Below, piece after piece: positions 11,991 to 22,988 of a stretch of 64,000 bases of DNA. The position numbers and the translations under genes were made by a program. The stretch comes from Cyathus striatus. Its lineage: Eukaryota; Basidiomycota; Agaricomycetes; Agaricales; Nidulariaceae. The stretch lies in the NCBI GenBank assembly GCA_025738555.1, contig JAOVFP010000009.1, forward strand, positions 868,001 to 932,000, given 5' to 3'. Below the pieces are notes generated by a model that worked only from the letters and a program-made list of their open reading frames with translations, searched no databases and had not been told where the DNA came from. Position 1 is the first letter of the stretch. Every line of letters begins with the position of its first letter.

Positions 11991-12700
11991 ACCACAGCAC
12001 ACTCACCTTCTCATTATACAACATGCAAGCCATAATTTCCATGTACAATGGGCATACCCCTTAATTGAAAACAATCTAGCTTGGCATGCCGCTGCAGTTG
12101 ATAACTAGCAGGAACATATCCCAATTCTCACTGTACCACAGTGTCTCTAGCACATTGAACAATGTATCCATCACAATAGATATAAACATGCTGCTGTCAT
12201 GAGTGTCTTCTTACAATGCCACAGGACTGGGACTAGCAAAATCCCTAGTCTTAGCAGCTGCATTTATATGGCTCCTCACTCTCTTTCCTCCATGCCATCC
12301 TAAACTGCTCCTCCCACCTCTCCTAGATGGAATTGAGAGGAGATTCATTCCAATTTCCAGTGGACAGCTTGAAGTTCTTGTTTCCCATCCACCCAACAGA
12401 CTAGAGCAAGCAAAAGCAATGATTCTATTTGTCTGCAGGGGATATGGGAGCACATGGTGCTGGACACATTAGATGCTGTATTTTTCTGGGAAAGAAGGGA
12501 GAGTGGTGTATGCTGTCTCATTGTCTGGTTTGTTCTCTTTTTCTTCATTCTGTTTCTTCAGTTTAATCATTATGATCTAGGCCATGGGGACTCAACACAT
12601 CCACCTTACTTCCACCTTCTACCTAAATCTCACTTTGCAAAGGATGTATTAGCTGTCTGTACCATGGTGTCCTTAGCACATCACTGAAAAGGGTGTAATA
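11990..12700 (+). pseudogene. Alpha/beta-hydrolase pseudogene, copy 1 (CpG-poor)
   Basis: This matches 20200-20870 almost collinearly, including the leader segment with ggcataccccttaatt and the hydrolase N-terminus. Translation shows LGLAKSLVLAAAF, then ISSGQLEVLVSHPPN and MILFVCRGYGSTWCW, where other copies have the oxyanion-type FVHGGY. After a likely intron (gtttgttc...ttcttcag, about 12526-12560) comes GHGDSTHPPYFHLLPKSHFAKDVLAVC. An in-frame stop follows WCWTH. The GHSAGG nucleophile elbow and C-terminus are missing, so it is a truncated, dead copy. Its CpG sites have been converted relative to copy 3. Confidence 0.65.
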
Positions 12701-13973
12701 AGAATTAAGATTGTAAAAAATACAATGATCTGGACACTAGTCTAAATCAAGTAGATTTCTTAACTCTTATTAACTCTTAAAAATGCAAGTTGATTGGAAG
12801 ATATATAATATTTCCAAGGTCAGGAGAGACTTGAATTCTATAAAGAACTCTTAGGGGAATACTGAATAATATATGATGAAGTAATAAGTCAACTACTACT
12901 TCCAAAGTTGAAGCTTACTACACTCCTTGTGCAGTTCACTTCTTAATCTTGAGCAACACCCTTGTGCTCATCTAAACAGTCTAACTCTTGAATACTAAGT
13001 CCTGAGCTCACCCTTGAGTCTCAAAACACTAAAATCCCTCTGAAATTGCCAATCAAATCTTTAAATTCTTAGAAGTAGAACAGTCCAAAATAAATTGTCT
13101 ACCTTAGGTTACTCCCTTAGCAATCTGGGTTGGATAGGCACTATTCTGCTTGCCTTTCCTCCCAAACTACTCTACTTTATATACTACTTGACAAGACATA
13201 TTACAAATAAGTTCCCAGTCACAGAATTACTAAATATATACAGCTGAAACAAATTACTAATCATCTTCACACCCCTTTATTCTGTTCTTAGATATCTTAC
13301 TAAACTGATGACTAAGACCGAGGTCTATAACATCATAGCTGACTTAGCTCTTAGTAATTGTTCCCAGACCCATGTGGGACTCTGCCGGTTCAATTATCTT
13401 CTATGAGTGAAGTCAAAATCCACCTCTTAGTCCAATGTTTCATGTATTTCTTGGCTTGGTATTCGAGATTTTCTTATGTAATCATTATCTGCTATATCCT
13501 ATCCTCAAAACAAGCCTATACACATCCAAATATATAAATATTTGGCCTCTGTATATTATATTCTTGCAATTTCGACTATTTCTTAGTTTTAGTGTGTTTA
13601 CACTTGTTTTATTTGCATCAGTTGTATACTATTATTACGAGATATTCATAATATTTTTATTTTTCTTAATCTGGGAGCTTGTAGTCAATTGTGTTCAGTA
13701 CAACTTCTCTTATCTTTCTATTAACTATATTACATTTCATAATACTGCCAAGCAGGCAATAGCTAGTTTTCTTAACTATGTATCCAGTTCTTGTAAATAA
13801 TGAAAGGAACCATTGTAAACATTCTTATTAGTTTTCTATTTCACCAGGTAGTATTAGTAGTGTTTATTGGATATTTATTTACTGGTTAGGGCTCCTTAAT
13901 GTTATTATTATTTTAATAGGATAATTAGTGAATTTGCACAATTTTAATGCCAAAATTGTAAGAGGCATAACAT
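12701..13973. other. AT-rich spacer between two hydrolase relics
   Basis: The stretch has very low GC and CpG. The open frame at 13435-13800 is Phe/Leu/Tyr/Ile-rich with no recognisable domain and looks like AT-rich noise rather than a membrane protein. No other signal was seen. Confidence 0.45.
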
Positions 13974-14036
13974 CACACAACACATTCATTACAATGAATA
14001 TAAGCTAAAGAACACCACTGTCCGTCTCTCCTTACA

Positions 14037-14960
14037 ATGTCTCTCAAAGCTCTTATTGCACACTTTCCCTCAGGACTGGCACTAGTGAAATCCCTGGCCC
14101 TAGCAGCTGCATTTGTGCCGCTCCTCCTCAAGCTCTTCCCTCCATGCTGTCCTAGGCCACTTCACCCACCTCTCCCAGCTGAAATTGAGAGGATATTTAT
14201 TCCAATCTCCAGCAGATAGCCTAAATATCTTGTTTCCCATCCATCCAATGGACCAGATAAAGCCAAAGCACTGATTTTATTTGTCCATGGGGGATACAGG
14301 AGTGCATGGTGCTGAGCACATTGGACATTGTACTTTTCTGGGAAGAAAGGGAGAGTGTTATATGCTGTTTCATTGTCTGGTTCATTCTCTCTTTTTCTTC
14401 ATTCTGTTTCTTCAGTTTAACAATTATGATCTAGGCCATGGGGATTCAAATATTCAATATGTCCACCTTACTTCCACCTTCTACCTAAATCTTACTTTGC
14501 AAAGAATGTATTAGCTGTCCTGTTTTACATTTCCTAACAAGCACACCTGCTTCCTCCTGGGCTGGCAGGACATTCAGCTGGAGGCTGTCTAGCATAGTAT
14601 GCCCTTAACCGCCATGGAGACCATCTGTGTAAAGAGAACAGGATAAGCAGGATGGTGTGTATAAGCCCATTTCCACCTAGTGGTGGATTACCCATGTATG
14701 CCTCCTCCCTCCTTCCCTCCCCCTTTCTTCTTTTCAACTAACAATACTTTCATAGATACATAAACTGGTTCAAAATCGATCCAACAGTACTCCTCTGAAT
14801 GACACTGTCAGGCAATGCATATACAGCACTCAGCACCCCATGCAGGAGTCAGCAGACCTTTTTTTGGAGTTTCATATGTGCAGTCACTTTACTCCAGTGG
14901 CAGTGGTAAGGATACAGTCCTGGAAGGATTTATGGATCAGATGAATAAGGAGGAAGGTAT
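14037..14960 (+). pseudogene. Alpha/beta-hydrolase pseudogene, copy 2 (CpG-poor)
   Basis: The N-terminus matches copy 3 (ALIAHFPSGLALVKSLALAAAF, cut at 20 residues: ALIAHFPSGLALVKSLALAA). The frame stops in the ISSR segment (a TAG at about 14217-14219). Downstream pieces can be read in shifted frames: a segment around the oxyanion-type FVHGGY, an intron-like gap, then GHGDS, and later a region matching TNWLKIDPTVLLRM of copy 3. Several in-frame stops and frameshifts make it non-functional. It lies within flank alpha, so it was duplicated with that block. Confidence 0.65.
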
Positions 14961-15179
14961 TATATAACCCAATACCATGATATTACTGTTTGTGGACACC
15001 CAGTGCATCATTCAACACCTCACATTTTTGCAGGGTAGTGAAAGAGATGAGATGTGTGTGTGGATTGCTCTCATAGCTGGCTCATGCAATGTGTTGATGT
15101 CTCCTTCAGTTATGCATTCAATGCAGGGTTCATATGGTGATGGGTGTGTGTTGCAGTTTGTCGATGGGGCTAGTATGTT

Positions 15180-16170
15180 TTCTCTATTATTTTTTAGTGA
15201 ATTTAGTGTGCTAAAGTTTGATTTGGAAGGACATCATTTGATGCATGATATGCAGTCGGAAGTTTGGGCAGGGGTTGGTGAGCAGATTGTTGGTGGATGG
15301 GGTATTTAACGATCAAGGCAATGTTGAACATCCAGAAGTTATCTGGGCTCTGCAATCTATGCGAGATCAAATTTTATCGCTGAGAAGATTTCAAGATCAG
15401 GGAATCAGACATTTGGTGGTAATTGCTGTGTCCTGATTTTTGCATGTAGATAAGACTAGAACTAATACTAAATCGTTCATTCAACTCTGCTGCATGGAGA
15501 TGGCTGATTCCCATCAACGTTCAAATACCACACAGGCTGAGCAATCTATCTTGGGGATATTCTTGGGATCTGAGACTGCTATCAAGGCATGTCAATGTAC
15601 CAAGGAATGACCTAGGTGGTAGGAACAATATCGACATCTTGGGTCAGATTCATATATGTTCTTGGGGATCTCAGATTGGCTTGTGTCAACTACTGTGTTG
15701 GTTGGAATGATTCCCATATATTAATTGGTTTGGGTACAAATATGTTATGGGATCTGGAATAGCTTGTGAGAATATATTTTTCATTGACTAGTGGATGAAT
15801 GCTGTTTGGATATGGATTTTTATTTATTCTTGGGACCTGGACTGTGCTCAAATCACTTGGAGGGAAGCTTGGCTTCAATGTCTAGGTCACAGTGATGGAG
15901 AGATTGTTCTTTGTATCCTGGGTCAGATCTGGAACTGTGTTTTTTATCTGAATGAACCTCCCTGGCATGATACTGGTGGGAGAACCTTCAAACTACTAAA
16001 TGTCTACTTGGTGGCCTGTACCATATAAATTTTGGACATGTTGTTTTGATCTGGTGAAACACCGTACAAGTTGAACAACTGCTTGTTGAATTTCTGTATC
16101 ACTCTGTTATCTCTAAGATTCTTATCTCGTGGTCCTTCTTAGCTCTTTTCATTATTGGGAAGCTTTTGCA
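15180..16170 (+). other. Unassigned segment of flank alpha
   Basis: It matches 21330-21990 of the right copy. Open fragments read, for example, HPEVIWALQSMRDQ, SLRRFQDQGI and GDLRLACVNY-like in different frames, so it may be a broken multi-exon gene. The left copy carries an extra piece (about 15740-16070) including SWDLDCAQITWREAW that the right copy lacks. I do not recognise the family. Confidence 0.4.
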
Positions 16171-16660
16171 TCTTGAGACCAGCAGCAGAATGCACTGCTA
16201 CGTTTCTATGAATCCGAAATTCATGAAAATTTGATACAGATGTCTTTTTCTTTGAATCAAGTAACTGTAACGTGGTTGTTGTGTTATATTCAGACAAGCT
16301 CAAATGCGATGATCAATGCGCATTGCACGAACAATACCAATTTCCATAGATAACATAGCAGCAGGTACGAATAAGACAGTTCCATGGAATAGATAAAATA
16401 TAGTTGTATGTGCATAGGGTCATGGATCATTGCAGGTGATTTAAACAAAGGAGAAAAGACATGTCATAGAGATGCAGAATAATAGCAATAAGCAAAAAGA
16501 AATAATATCTTAGAGTATGTTAAATATATGTTTAGAGGGTTGACTTGGTGTCATGGATGTGGTTGGAGAACATGAAGACACGGAACTTGGAGAAGAGATA
16601 GAACTTGAAGAAGAGATGGATTGTCGTTGAAAGTTTAGAACATGGATAGGTGTGCGAGCT

Positions 16661-17140
16661 AGAGGCCTCATACAAATATGAGATATACATATGAAGACAG
16701 CAAGAGAACTAGCAAAAGTTGTGATTACAAGGAACATATAATGTCTAACATAAAGGCAATACGATAATGTTAAATGTGATAGAGACGTAGGACAGTATTC
16801 AGGATATACATGATTAGATGAGGTCTGTAGTGAGATTGTTGTCAGTATTGAAATAAGGTAACCGACCTCCTAAGTACTCTTACCGGTCGAGTAACGAGTT
16901 GAAGGCGGCTAGCAATGTCCTGAGCTACAGGTTGATGTTTGAAGGATATATTTCTAGATGGAGAAGCGATGAGTACCGAAAAGTGAAGATGAAGCCCACA
17001 TACCGGAAGAATAGGGTAATTGCACCCGAGCTCTTCGTAATTCTCTTCCAATACTTCATTACCAATTATTAATTATCTAGAGAAAAGGTTAGCCAAAAGC
17101 AACGACTACCACCGACTCTCTACTCCCTTCTCGCAATACA
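16661..17140. other. 3' flank of the orphan gene at 17141-17983
   Basis: This is non-repeated sequence between flank alpha and the stop codon of the minus-strand gene. An open frame at 16842-17051 (minus) is short and unrecognised, although it could be an extra 3' exon. CpG frequency recovers here compared with the left 16 kb. Confidence 0.4.
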
Positions 17141-17983
17141 TTACCAACAACACGGACAATCTGACATCTTCGGCATCCAAAGTGGCATTTGAAGCCTCTT
17201 CTCCATATCTTCCATACAGTACCTCTGCTGTTCACGTACCCGTTCAGGCGTGTACAGCTCTTCATAGTATCTCCTCAAGGCCCGTGACTTCGTGATAGTC
17301 CAATTGCTTGATTTTACAGATTGAATCCTCGGTCTAGGTTCGTAGTCGATGCGTTCCAGAGCGTAGTCCGTCGTCTCAAGGTATGAAACAAGCGAAATGG
17401 GAAGAGGCCATGCTGAATATCCGGGTCGGCGCGCTACACGAGGTTTCCGGGTGAGATCACACTCAGGTCTTTTGAAGCGCCAGGAGTTGTCCATAGACGG
17501 ATTAGAGGTCAATGAAGTATCTATATTGAAGGAGCGAGTCAAAGATGAAGTAGCTGCGTGTGCAGTAGCGCACGAACCTTCGCTTGAAGCAGCGTCATCC
17601 GAAACGGAGAGTGAACCAAATCGGTTAGTCAAATCTTCGAAGACACGCCAATACTCGCTATCGTTCTTTAAAGTGAAGGAAGGATCACTCAAACGAGTAA
17701 CATCAGCCTCTTTTACAACAGCAGGAAGACTACTTACCTCGTCGCGCTCGGCACCATCGTCAATAGCAACCGAATCACGACACTTCCAAATGTAATGAAC
17801 ATAGTCTTCAGCCCGACGAGCACGCTTCTGAGCTTTAACTTGTTCAAAGGTAGGTAAATTGCTGCGAGTTGGCCAAGGAACCAAGAGGTCGATGTCTGCA
17901 CGTTCTTTCTTGCTTCGAAGGAGCCTAAAAGCTGTCTTACGAGCATTCTTATTAAAGCACTTTGACTTTTGATCAAAAAGCAT
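17141..17983 (-). CDS. Orphan family protein X1 (CPCCW C-terminus)
   Basis: This is a 280-residue predicted protein of unknown function. I chose the ATG at 17983 because the paralog at 27283-28119 aligns from the same Met (MLFDQK against MFFVHK), although the frame is open upstream. Conserved blocks with that paralog are IDLLVPWPT-SNLP, EDYVHYIWK-RDSV, VFEDL, RKPRVARRPGYSAWPLP, IQSVKSS-WTITKSRAL and the last ~40 residues, ELYTPERVREQQRYCMEDME through DCPCCW. No signal peptide or membrane segment is visible; the N-terminus is basic. A GTAAGTAG near codon 90 (KVSS-type) could be a splice donor, but the uninterrupted frame aligns with the paralog. The gene lies between flanks alpha and beta and is driven by the conserved promoter module at 18063-18130. 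Confidence 0.7.
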   Translation of the reverse strand: MLFDQKSKCFNKNARKTAFRLLRSKKERADIDLLVPWPTRSNLPTFEQVKAQKRARRAEDYVHYIWKCRDSVAIDDGAERDEVSSLPAVVKEADVTRLSDPSFTLKNDSEYWRVFEDLTNRFGSLSVSDDAASSEGSCATAHAATSSLTRSFNIDTSLTSNPSMDNSWRFKRPECDLTRKPRVARRPGYSAWPLPISLVSYLETTDYALERIDYEPRPRIQSVKSSNWTITKSRALRRYYEELYTPERVREQQRYCMEDMEKRLQMPLWMPKMSDCPCCW

Positions 17984-18062
17984 GATAGATAATGTGGTTT
18001 TATGTGGTATGGGGTTGGGATGGGGTGTTAATACGGTGTGGTGTGGGTGGGTCAAAGGTAGG

Positions 18063-18130
18063 GTAGATTATAGCAGGAAGCAAAATCTAAAGAAAGGACG
18101 CGTCAGCTCGAGTGGGCTTATATAGACCAG
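18063..18130 (-). promoter_or_regulatory. Conserved promoter module of X1
   Basis: On the minus strand the order is TATATAAGC (TATA box, about 18117-18124), CTCGAGCTGACGCGTC (about 18097-18112), then TTAGATTTTGCTTCCTGCTA, about 80-100 nt before the ATG at 17983. The same three elements in the same order precede the genes at 22875, 28119 and 45121. CTCGAG is an E-box (CANNTG-like variant) and TGACGCG resembles a half bZIP site; which factor binds is not known. Confidence 0.7.
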
Positions 18131-18319
18131 TACTGAATAGAGACGTCGCATGAAGTAACATATGTCACGCTAACGCCTCAGAGATTGGGAAGTTATTCAA
18201 TCATATCGAATTCACTATGATGACAACACAGAACGCACATGCAAGCTGAATTACAACAACGACAGTGTACTAGATAGCATCTTTTCTCCGCCTTCCTGCG
18301 TGACCTTTGAGATGATAAG

Positions 18320-18980
18320 AGCCAGCAGATATCGATATTCCACCAGGTAAAAAACTTGAACTTCTAACCGAGGAAGTCTACCGCAACGCCGCGACCGGAC
18401 TGTCCAAGCTCAACTTTAACATTTAAGCATCTTATAAACTTTGTATTCTCGGGGTATATGACGAGGAGCCCAACGCAACTCAGGTGAGTGGACTTGCTGG
18501 GAGATATAGGAGAGCACGGTCAAGAGGGGATTTGGAAGCTCCCTGCGGCATGAGTGAGTTCATCATGGAGCCGTTATAAGATCAAGCCGTGGAATAGAAA
18601 GTAGGAGGACGAACCTGGTAAAGATCCACCATACTCACATTGAAACCCAGCACCTATCCCCCAGCCAGTATCGGAACTTGGCAACGCGCTGAGGACGGTG
18701 AGGGGGAGAAAGAATCCTTCCTCGCCAGAATCGTGTCGTTGAGCTATTGTTTCTCCACGAGGTAACTTGCTTTGGATCCAAATCCAAGTCCTGCGAGGAT
18801 ATAGTGGATCCGCACTGCTCATCGACACCAGCAAGACCAGCGATGATGCTCTCGTTCTCCTTGTCCTCAAGTTTGGAATTAGAAGAGACGCCCGCCGAGC
18901 GCCTACGAGAGGATGATACACGAGCTCCTCATTGACACCTGACCAGATTCCACCTTTGTCGTCTGCGTACACGTCACCGA
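18320..18980. other. Exon-like segment in flank beta, broken here
   Basis: On the plus strand, IDIPPGKKLELLTEEVYRNA is followed by an in-frame TAA (about 18424), where the right copy reads on through QGSYKLCILGVYDEEPNATQ to a GTGAGT donor. The minus strand also has a 132-codon open frame (18574-18972) conserved in the right copy at 23532-23930, but because the two copies are near-identical this conservation is not evidence of coding. I do not recognise either product. Confidence 0.35.
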
Positions 18981-18999
18981 TGTCAATGTCAGCGCCTGT

Positions 19000-20346
19000 G
19001 TAAGTGAGCGCCTGCAGCTTCCATCACACGTTGAGCATGGCGAGATCGTTGGCAAGAGGATGCATAGTCGTATTTACCTTCTTGCGCTTCGTCATGTCCA
19101 CGGGGAGGGGGAGCACGACATGGTGGTAGCGGAGAGAGAGGATGTCGCTTTGGGCGAAGGTGAAGAGGGCATGTTGATGGAGGTCGACTTAACGGGGACT
19201 GAGGATGTCAAAGGGGCGGAAACAGTTCAAGGTGCGTTTATTTGGTGAGAGATTCACTGAGACAGGAAGGATGGGTATGTGAGAGTACTGGCAACCGACG
19301 GGAGACTGCAGGAACCTGGGGTGCCGGGGGAGGCGGCATGGCCTGGTTGATGTATCGCCTTAAGAAGGGGGAAGGCGCGGAAGGCAACACATTCTGGGCA
19401 AGTGGAAAAGTGGATGAAGACAGACGCGTAGACAAATATGCAGTGGGGCCAATATTCTTCACTGAAGGGGTGGCCGCACGAGGCAGAGATTACGTTTATG
19501 AAAGACCCGTTGTTCAACTGGTAGTTGTTGCATTGGATTGGCGGATGAGAAACGAGAACTTGGAGGCTTCCGCATCAAACGTCAAGCTTTTGAAGATCCA
19601 TTTGATTCCAGGTAGGAGAGTGGTGGAAAAGAGTCAGAGGAAAAGACGAGAGTGGATAGACTGGGGTAGAAGGACGAGATGTGGTTGGAAATACAAATGG
19701 AAATACAAACTGGGAAATTTGCTTGAGCGCATGGCAAGTGCACGCTTATCGGGCCGATGCATTTTTCACACGGTTCATTTTACGTCTAAGCGCCCAGCAG
19801 GTACAGTCTTCCATCTCATATCTATTGGTTGTCTCGCTGGTACATCATATAACGATGATTTCAAACAGAATACCTGGGGATTATTCTTATATACCAATTA
19901 GCCAAGTTGTTAACGGAGGCAAGTTCAATCATCTGTGGACAGTGTCATATTTCCTATACTTATTCAAACTTATTTCAGGCTAATCCAGTCTTCGTGTCTT
20001 GTCCTCCAATAGCAACAAGTGGCCTAACAAGCTCCCTTCAAGATGATAAGCTACGAGAGCCATTACATGACACCAATAAAATGCGTTAGTTGGGTTTCAA
20101 CCAGCTTAGTTCGTCTCCTTCTCCCTTTTGAGTCCATGTACTTATGTTTAAGTAGTACCATCCTCATCGTCTCTACAATCCCCAGCACACTCTTCCTCTC
20201 ACCACACTGCACGCAAGCAATAATTTCCACGTACGACGGACATACCCCTTTAATTGACCGCGATCTAGCTTGGCGTGCCGCTGCAGTCAACAACTAGCAG
20301 CAAGACATGTCCCGACTTTCGCCGTACCACGGTGTCCCTAGCACAT
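19000..20346. other. Right part of flank beta and hydrolase leader
   Basis: An open frame at 19242-19901 (plus, 219 codons) has no recognisable domain and its right-hand counterpart (24180-24700) is riddled with indels, so coding is doubtful. 19980-20160 matches 24765-24945. 20200-20346 holds the leader segment (acatacccctttaattgacc) also seen near 12050. It probably contains the promoter of the hydrolase gene. Confidence 0.4.
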
Positions 20347-22433
20347 CGCACAACACACTCATTACAATGAATATAAGCTAAAGAACGCCACCGTCCTTCT
20401 CTCCTTACAATGCCTCTCGAAGCTCTTATTGCACACTTTCCCTCAGGACTAGCACTAGCGAAATCCCTGGCCCTAGCAGCTGCATTTGCACCGCTCCTCA
20501 CGCTCTTCCCACCACGCTGTCCTAGGCCTCTTCTCCTACCTCTCCCAGCTGGAATCGAGAGGAGATTCAATCTCCAGTGGACAGCTTGAAGTTCTCGTTT
20601 CCCATCCACCCAATGGACTAGATAAAGCAAAAGCACCGATTTTATTCGTCCATGGGGGATACGAGAGCGCATGGTGCTAGACGTATCGGGTATCGTACTT
20701 CTCTGGGAAGAAAGGGAGAGTGGTGTATCCTGTTTCGTTATCTGGTTTGTTCTCCCTTTTTCCTCGTTCCGTTTCTTGATTTTAATCGCTATGAAACAGA
20801 CCACGGGGATTCAACACGCCCAGCATACTTCCACATCCTACCCAAATCCTACTTATTAGCTGTTCCATATTACATTTCCGAACAAGCGCACCCGCTCCCT
20901 CCTGTACTAGCGGAACATTCAGCCGGAGGCAGTCTAGCGCAGTACGTCCTTGACCGCCATGGACACCAACTGCGAAAGAAAACAAGATAAGCGGGATGGT
21001 ATGTATAAGCCCATTTCCGCCTAGTGGTGGAATGCCCATGTACGCCTTCTCCCTCCTTCCCTCCCCCTTTCTTCTTTTCAACTAACGATACTTTCATAGA
21101 TACACAAACTGGCTCAAAATAGATCCAACAGTACTCCTCCGAATGATACTATCAGGCAATGCATATACAGCACTCAACACCCCGAGGTGAGTCAGCAGAG
21201 CATTCTTTGGGGTTTACCATGCGCGCTCGCTTTATGCCAACGACAGCAGAGAGGATACAGTCCCGGAAGGATTTATGGGCCAGATGTTATATAGCCCAAT
21301 ATCATGATGTTGCTGTTCGTGGACACTTTATTTTTGATTCTTTGGTAAATTTAGTGTGCTAAAGTTTGATTCAGAAGGACATCATTTAATGCATGATATG
21401 CAGTGGGAGGTTGGAGCGGGGGTTGTTGAGCGGATTGTTGGTGGGTGGGGTATTTAACGATCAAGGCAACATCGAACATCCAGAAGTTATCTGGGCTCTG
21501 CAATCTATGCGAGATAGAAGTTTATCGTTGAGAAGATTTCGGGATCAGGGAATCGGACGTTTGGTGATAATTGCTGTGTCCCGATTTTTGCATGTCGATA
21601 AGACTAGAACTAATACTAAATCGTTCATTCAACTCTGCTGCGTGGAGATGGCTGATTCTCGTCAACGTTCAAATACCAAAAGGCTGAACAATCTATCTTG
21701 GGGATTTCTTGGGATCTGAGACTGCTATTAAGACACGTCAATGTACCAAGGAATGACCTAGGTGGTAGGAACGATATCGACATCTCGGGTCGAATTCATA
21801 TACGTCCTTGGGGATCTCGGATTGGCTTGTGTCAACTACTGTGTTGGTTGGAACGACTCCCATATATTAATTGGTTCGGGTACGAATATGCTAAAGTTGA
21901 ACGACTGCTTGTTGAATTTCTGTATCACTCTGTTATCTCTAAGATTCTTATCTGGTGGTCCTTCCTAGCTCTTTTCGTTATTGGGAAGCTTCTATGAACC
22001 CGAAATTCATGGAAATTTGATACAGATGTCTTTCTTTGAATCAAGTAACTCTAACGTGGTCGCTGTGTTGTATTCGGACAAGCTCAAATGCGATGATCAA
22101 TACGCGTTGCACGAACAATACCGATTTCCGTAGATAATATAACAGCAGGTACGAATAAGACAGTTCCATGGAATAATTAATAGATAAAATATAGTCGTAT
22201 GTGCGTAGGGTCATGGATCATTGCAGGTGATTTAAACAAAGGAGAAAAGACACGTCATAGAGATGCAGAATAATGGCAATAAGCAAAAAGAAATAACATC
22301 TTAGAGTATGTAAAATATGTGTTTAGAGGGTTGACTTGGTGTCATGGATGTGGTTGAAGAACAGGAAGAGACGGAACTTGATGAAGAGATGGAGTGTCGT
22401 TGAAAGTTTAGAACATGGATAGGTGTGCGAGCT
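20347..22433 (+). repeat. Flank alpha, right copy (CpG retained)
   Basis: This is the less mutated partner of 13974-16660. It contains the best-preserved hydrolase copy and the unassigned segment (21330-21990), and ends at gtgtgcgagct immediately before a different orphan gene (22450-22875). Confidence 0.8.
20410..21320 (+). pseudogene. Alpha/beta-hydrolase pseudogene, copy 3 (best preserved)
   Basis: The product would be an alpha/beta-hydrolase fold enzyme of unknown substrate. Visible pieces in order are: an N-terminal hydrophobic stretch (LALAKSLALAAAFAPLL), GQLEVLVSHPPNGLDKAKAP, ILFVHGGYESAWC (oxyanion region), GRVVYPVSLSG before an intron-like gap, GHGDSTRP-like, EHSAGGSLAQYVLDRHG (nucleophile elbow, family GHSAGG, here Glu for Gly), then TNWLKIDPTVLLRMILSGNA. 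A ~5-nt deletion near 20573 shifts the frame relative to copy 1, and a TAG follows WC. The catalytic Ser is present but the reading frame is broken. Two more decayed copies lie at 12.0-12.7 and 14.0-15.0 kb. Confidence 0.7.
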
Positions 22434-22449
22434 ATCCGCCGGGATGAGA

Positions 22450-22875
22450 TCAAGACGAAATGGTAGCAAAGGACGAGTGCATACCTTCTTCATATCCAAT
22501 TCTATTGACATGGAGCTCTTGGGAACGTCGTTGGCGACGTAGTACGCGAGGCCTCCGCTGAAGTTGACAATCTGTCGCAAAATAGATATCCTCATCTTCC
22601 CTTTTGGGACAGATGGGCATTCCCGGCCAAGGGCGGTTAAGATCTCGGCTAAGAACACAGTAACTACTTACCTTACGTTCCCGGCTCGTTTGTGTAGCTT
22701 TTTGAATGTTAGTGTAAAGCTGTGCGGCAGGTAAAGGGACATCATCGTTCAAAGCAACATTACAGTCTTCAATAAGTTCAACGTTCAACACAGGCTTTCT
22801 ATTCTTAAGCAAATTCGAAAATATTTTATGGAAAGTGTTGATAGCCTTGAAGGCGCGGTGGGACGATGATGGCAT
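22450..22875 (-). CDS. Orphan protein Y in the same cassette position
   Basis: The predicted protein is about 141 residues, basic and of unknown function. It starts MPSSSHRAFKAINTFHKIFS and ends with an Arg-rich tail (RRPRVLRRQRRSQELHVNRI). It occupies the same position between flanks alpha and beta as X1 but does not align with X1. A GTAAGTAG at the RERK-VSS junction and a later GCGACAG suggest a possible ~100-nt intron, giving a shorter product; I cannot decide. No signal peptide or membrane helix is seen. Transcription would come from the promoter module at 23020-23085. The coding status rests on position and promoter, not on a known family. Confidence 0.5.
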   Translation of the reverse strand: MPSSSHRAFKAINTFHKIFSNLLKNRKPVLNVELIEDCNVALNDDVPLPAAQLYTNIQKATQTSRERKVSSYCVLSRDLNRPWPGMPICPKREDEDIYFATDCQLQRRPRVLRRQRRSQELHVNRIGYEEGMHSSFATISS

Positions 22876-22988
22876 TGTTATATGGTAGGGAAGAGGATGA
22901 TAAGGGTTGGTAGGTGGAGGATTCAGGGGATAAGGGTTTGTAGGCAGAGGAAGACAAGGGTTGGTAGAGGGTGGTTGGTAAAAGGTTT

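Larger units (their letters stand above)
13974..16660 (+). repeat. Flank alpha, left copy (CpG-depleted)
   Basis: This block aligns with 20347-22433 over its length, with indels. Most substitutions are C-to-T or G-to-A at CpG in this left copy: for example atgtctctcaaagctc here against atgcctctcgaagctc on the right. It contains a hydrolase relic (14037-14960), then an unassigned segment (15180-16170), then a tail ending at gtgtgcgagct. The two copies stop matching at the same point, just before two unrelated minus-strand orphan genes. Confidence 0.8.
18026..20160. repeat. Flank beta, left copy
   Basis: It aligns with 22989-24945. The first ~950 bp (promoter module to about 18990) are nearly identical between copies; the rest (19060-20160) carries indels. 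Both copies contain an exon-like segment near 18340 and 23300 (DIDIPPGKKLELLTEEVYRN in frame, followed by a GTGAGT donor) and an A/G-rich segment around 18700. The block holds the promoters of the minus-strand orphan genes at its left end. Confidence 0.85.

Noticed and set aside
13435..13800. 121-residue hydrophobic ORF as a membrane protein
   Set aside because: The very AT-rich DNA makes Phe/Leu/Ile/Tyr-rich frames by chance; it is not conserved and has no splice or promoter context.
17734..17976. Alternative minus-strand ORF inside X1
   Set aside because: Frame shadow of the conserved X1 frame; the X1 frame alone aligns with X2.
18574..18972. 132-codon minus-strand ORF conserved at 23532-23930
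   Set aside because: The two copies lie in nearly identical duplicated DNA, so conservation carries no coding information, and no domain is recognisable.
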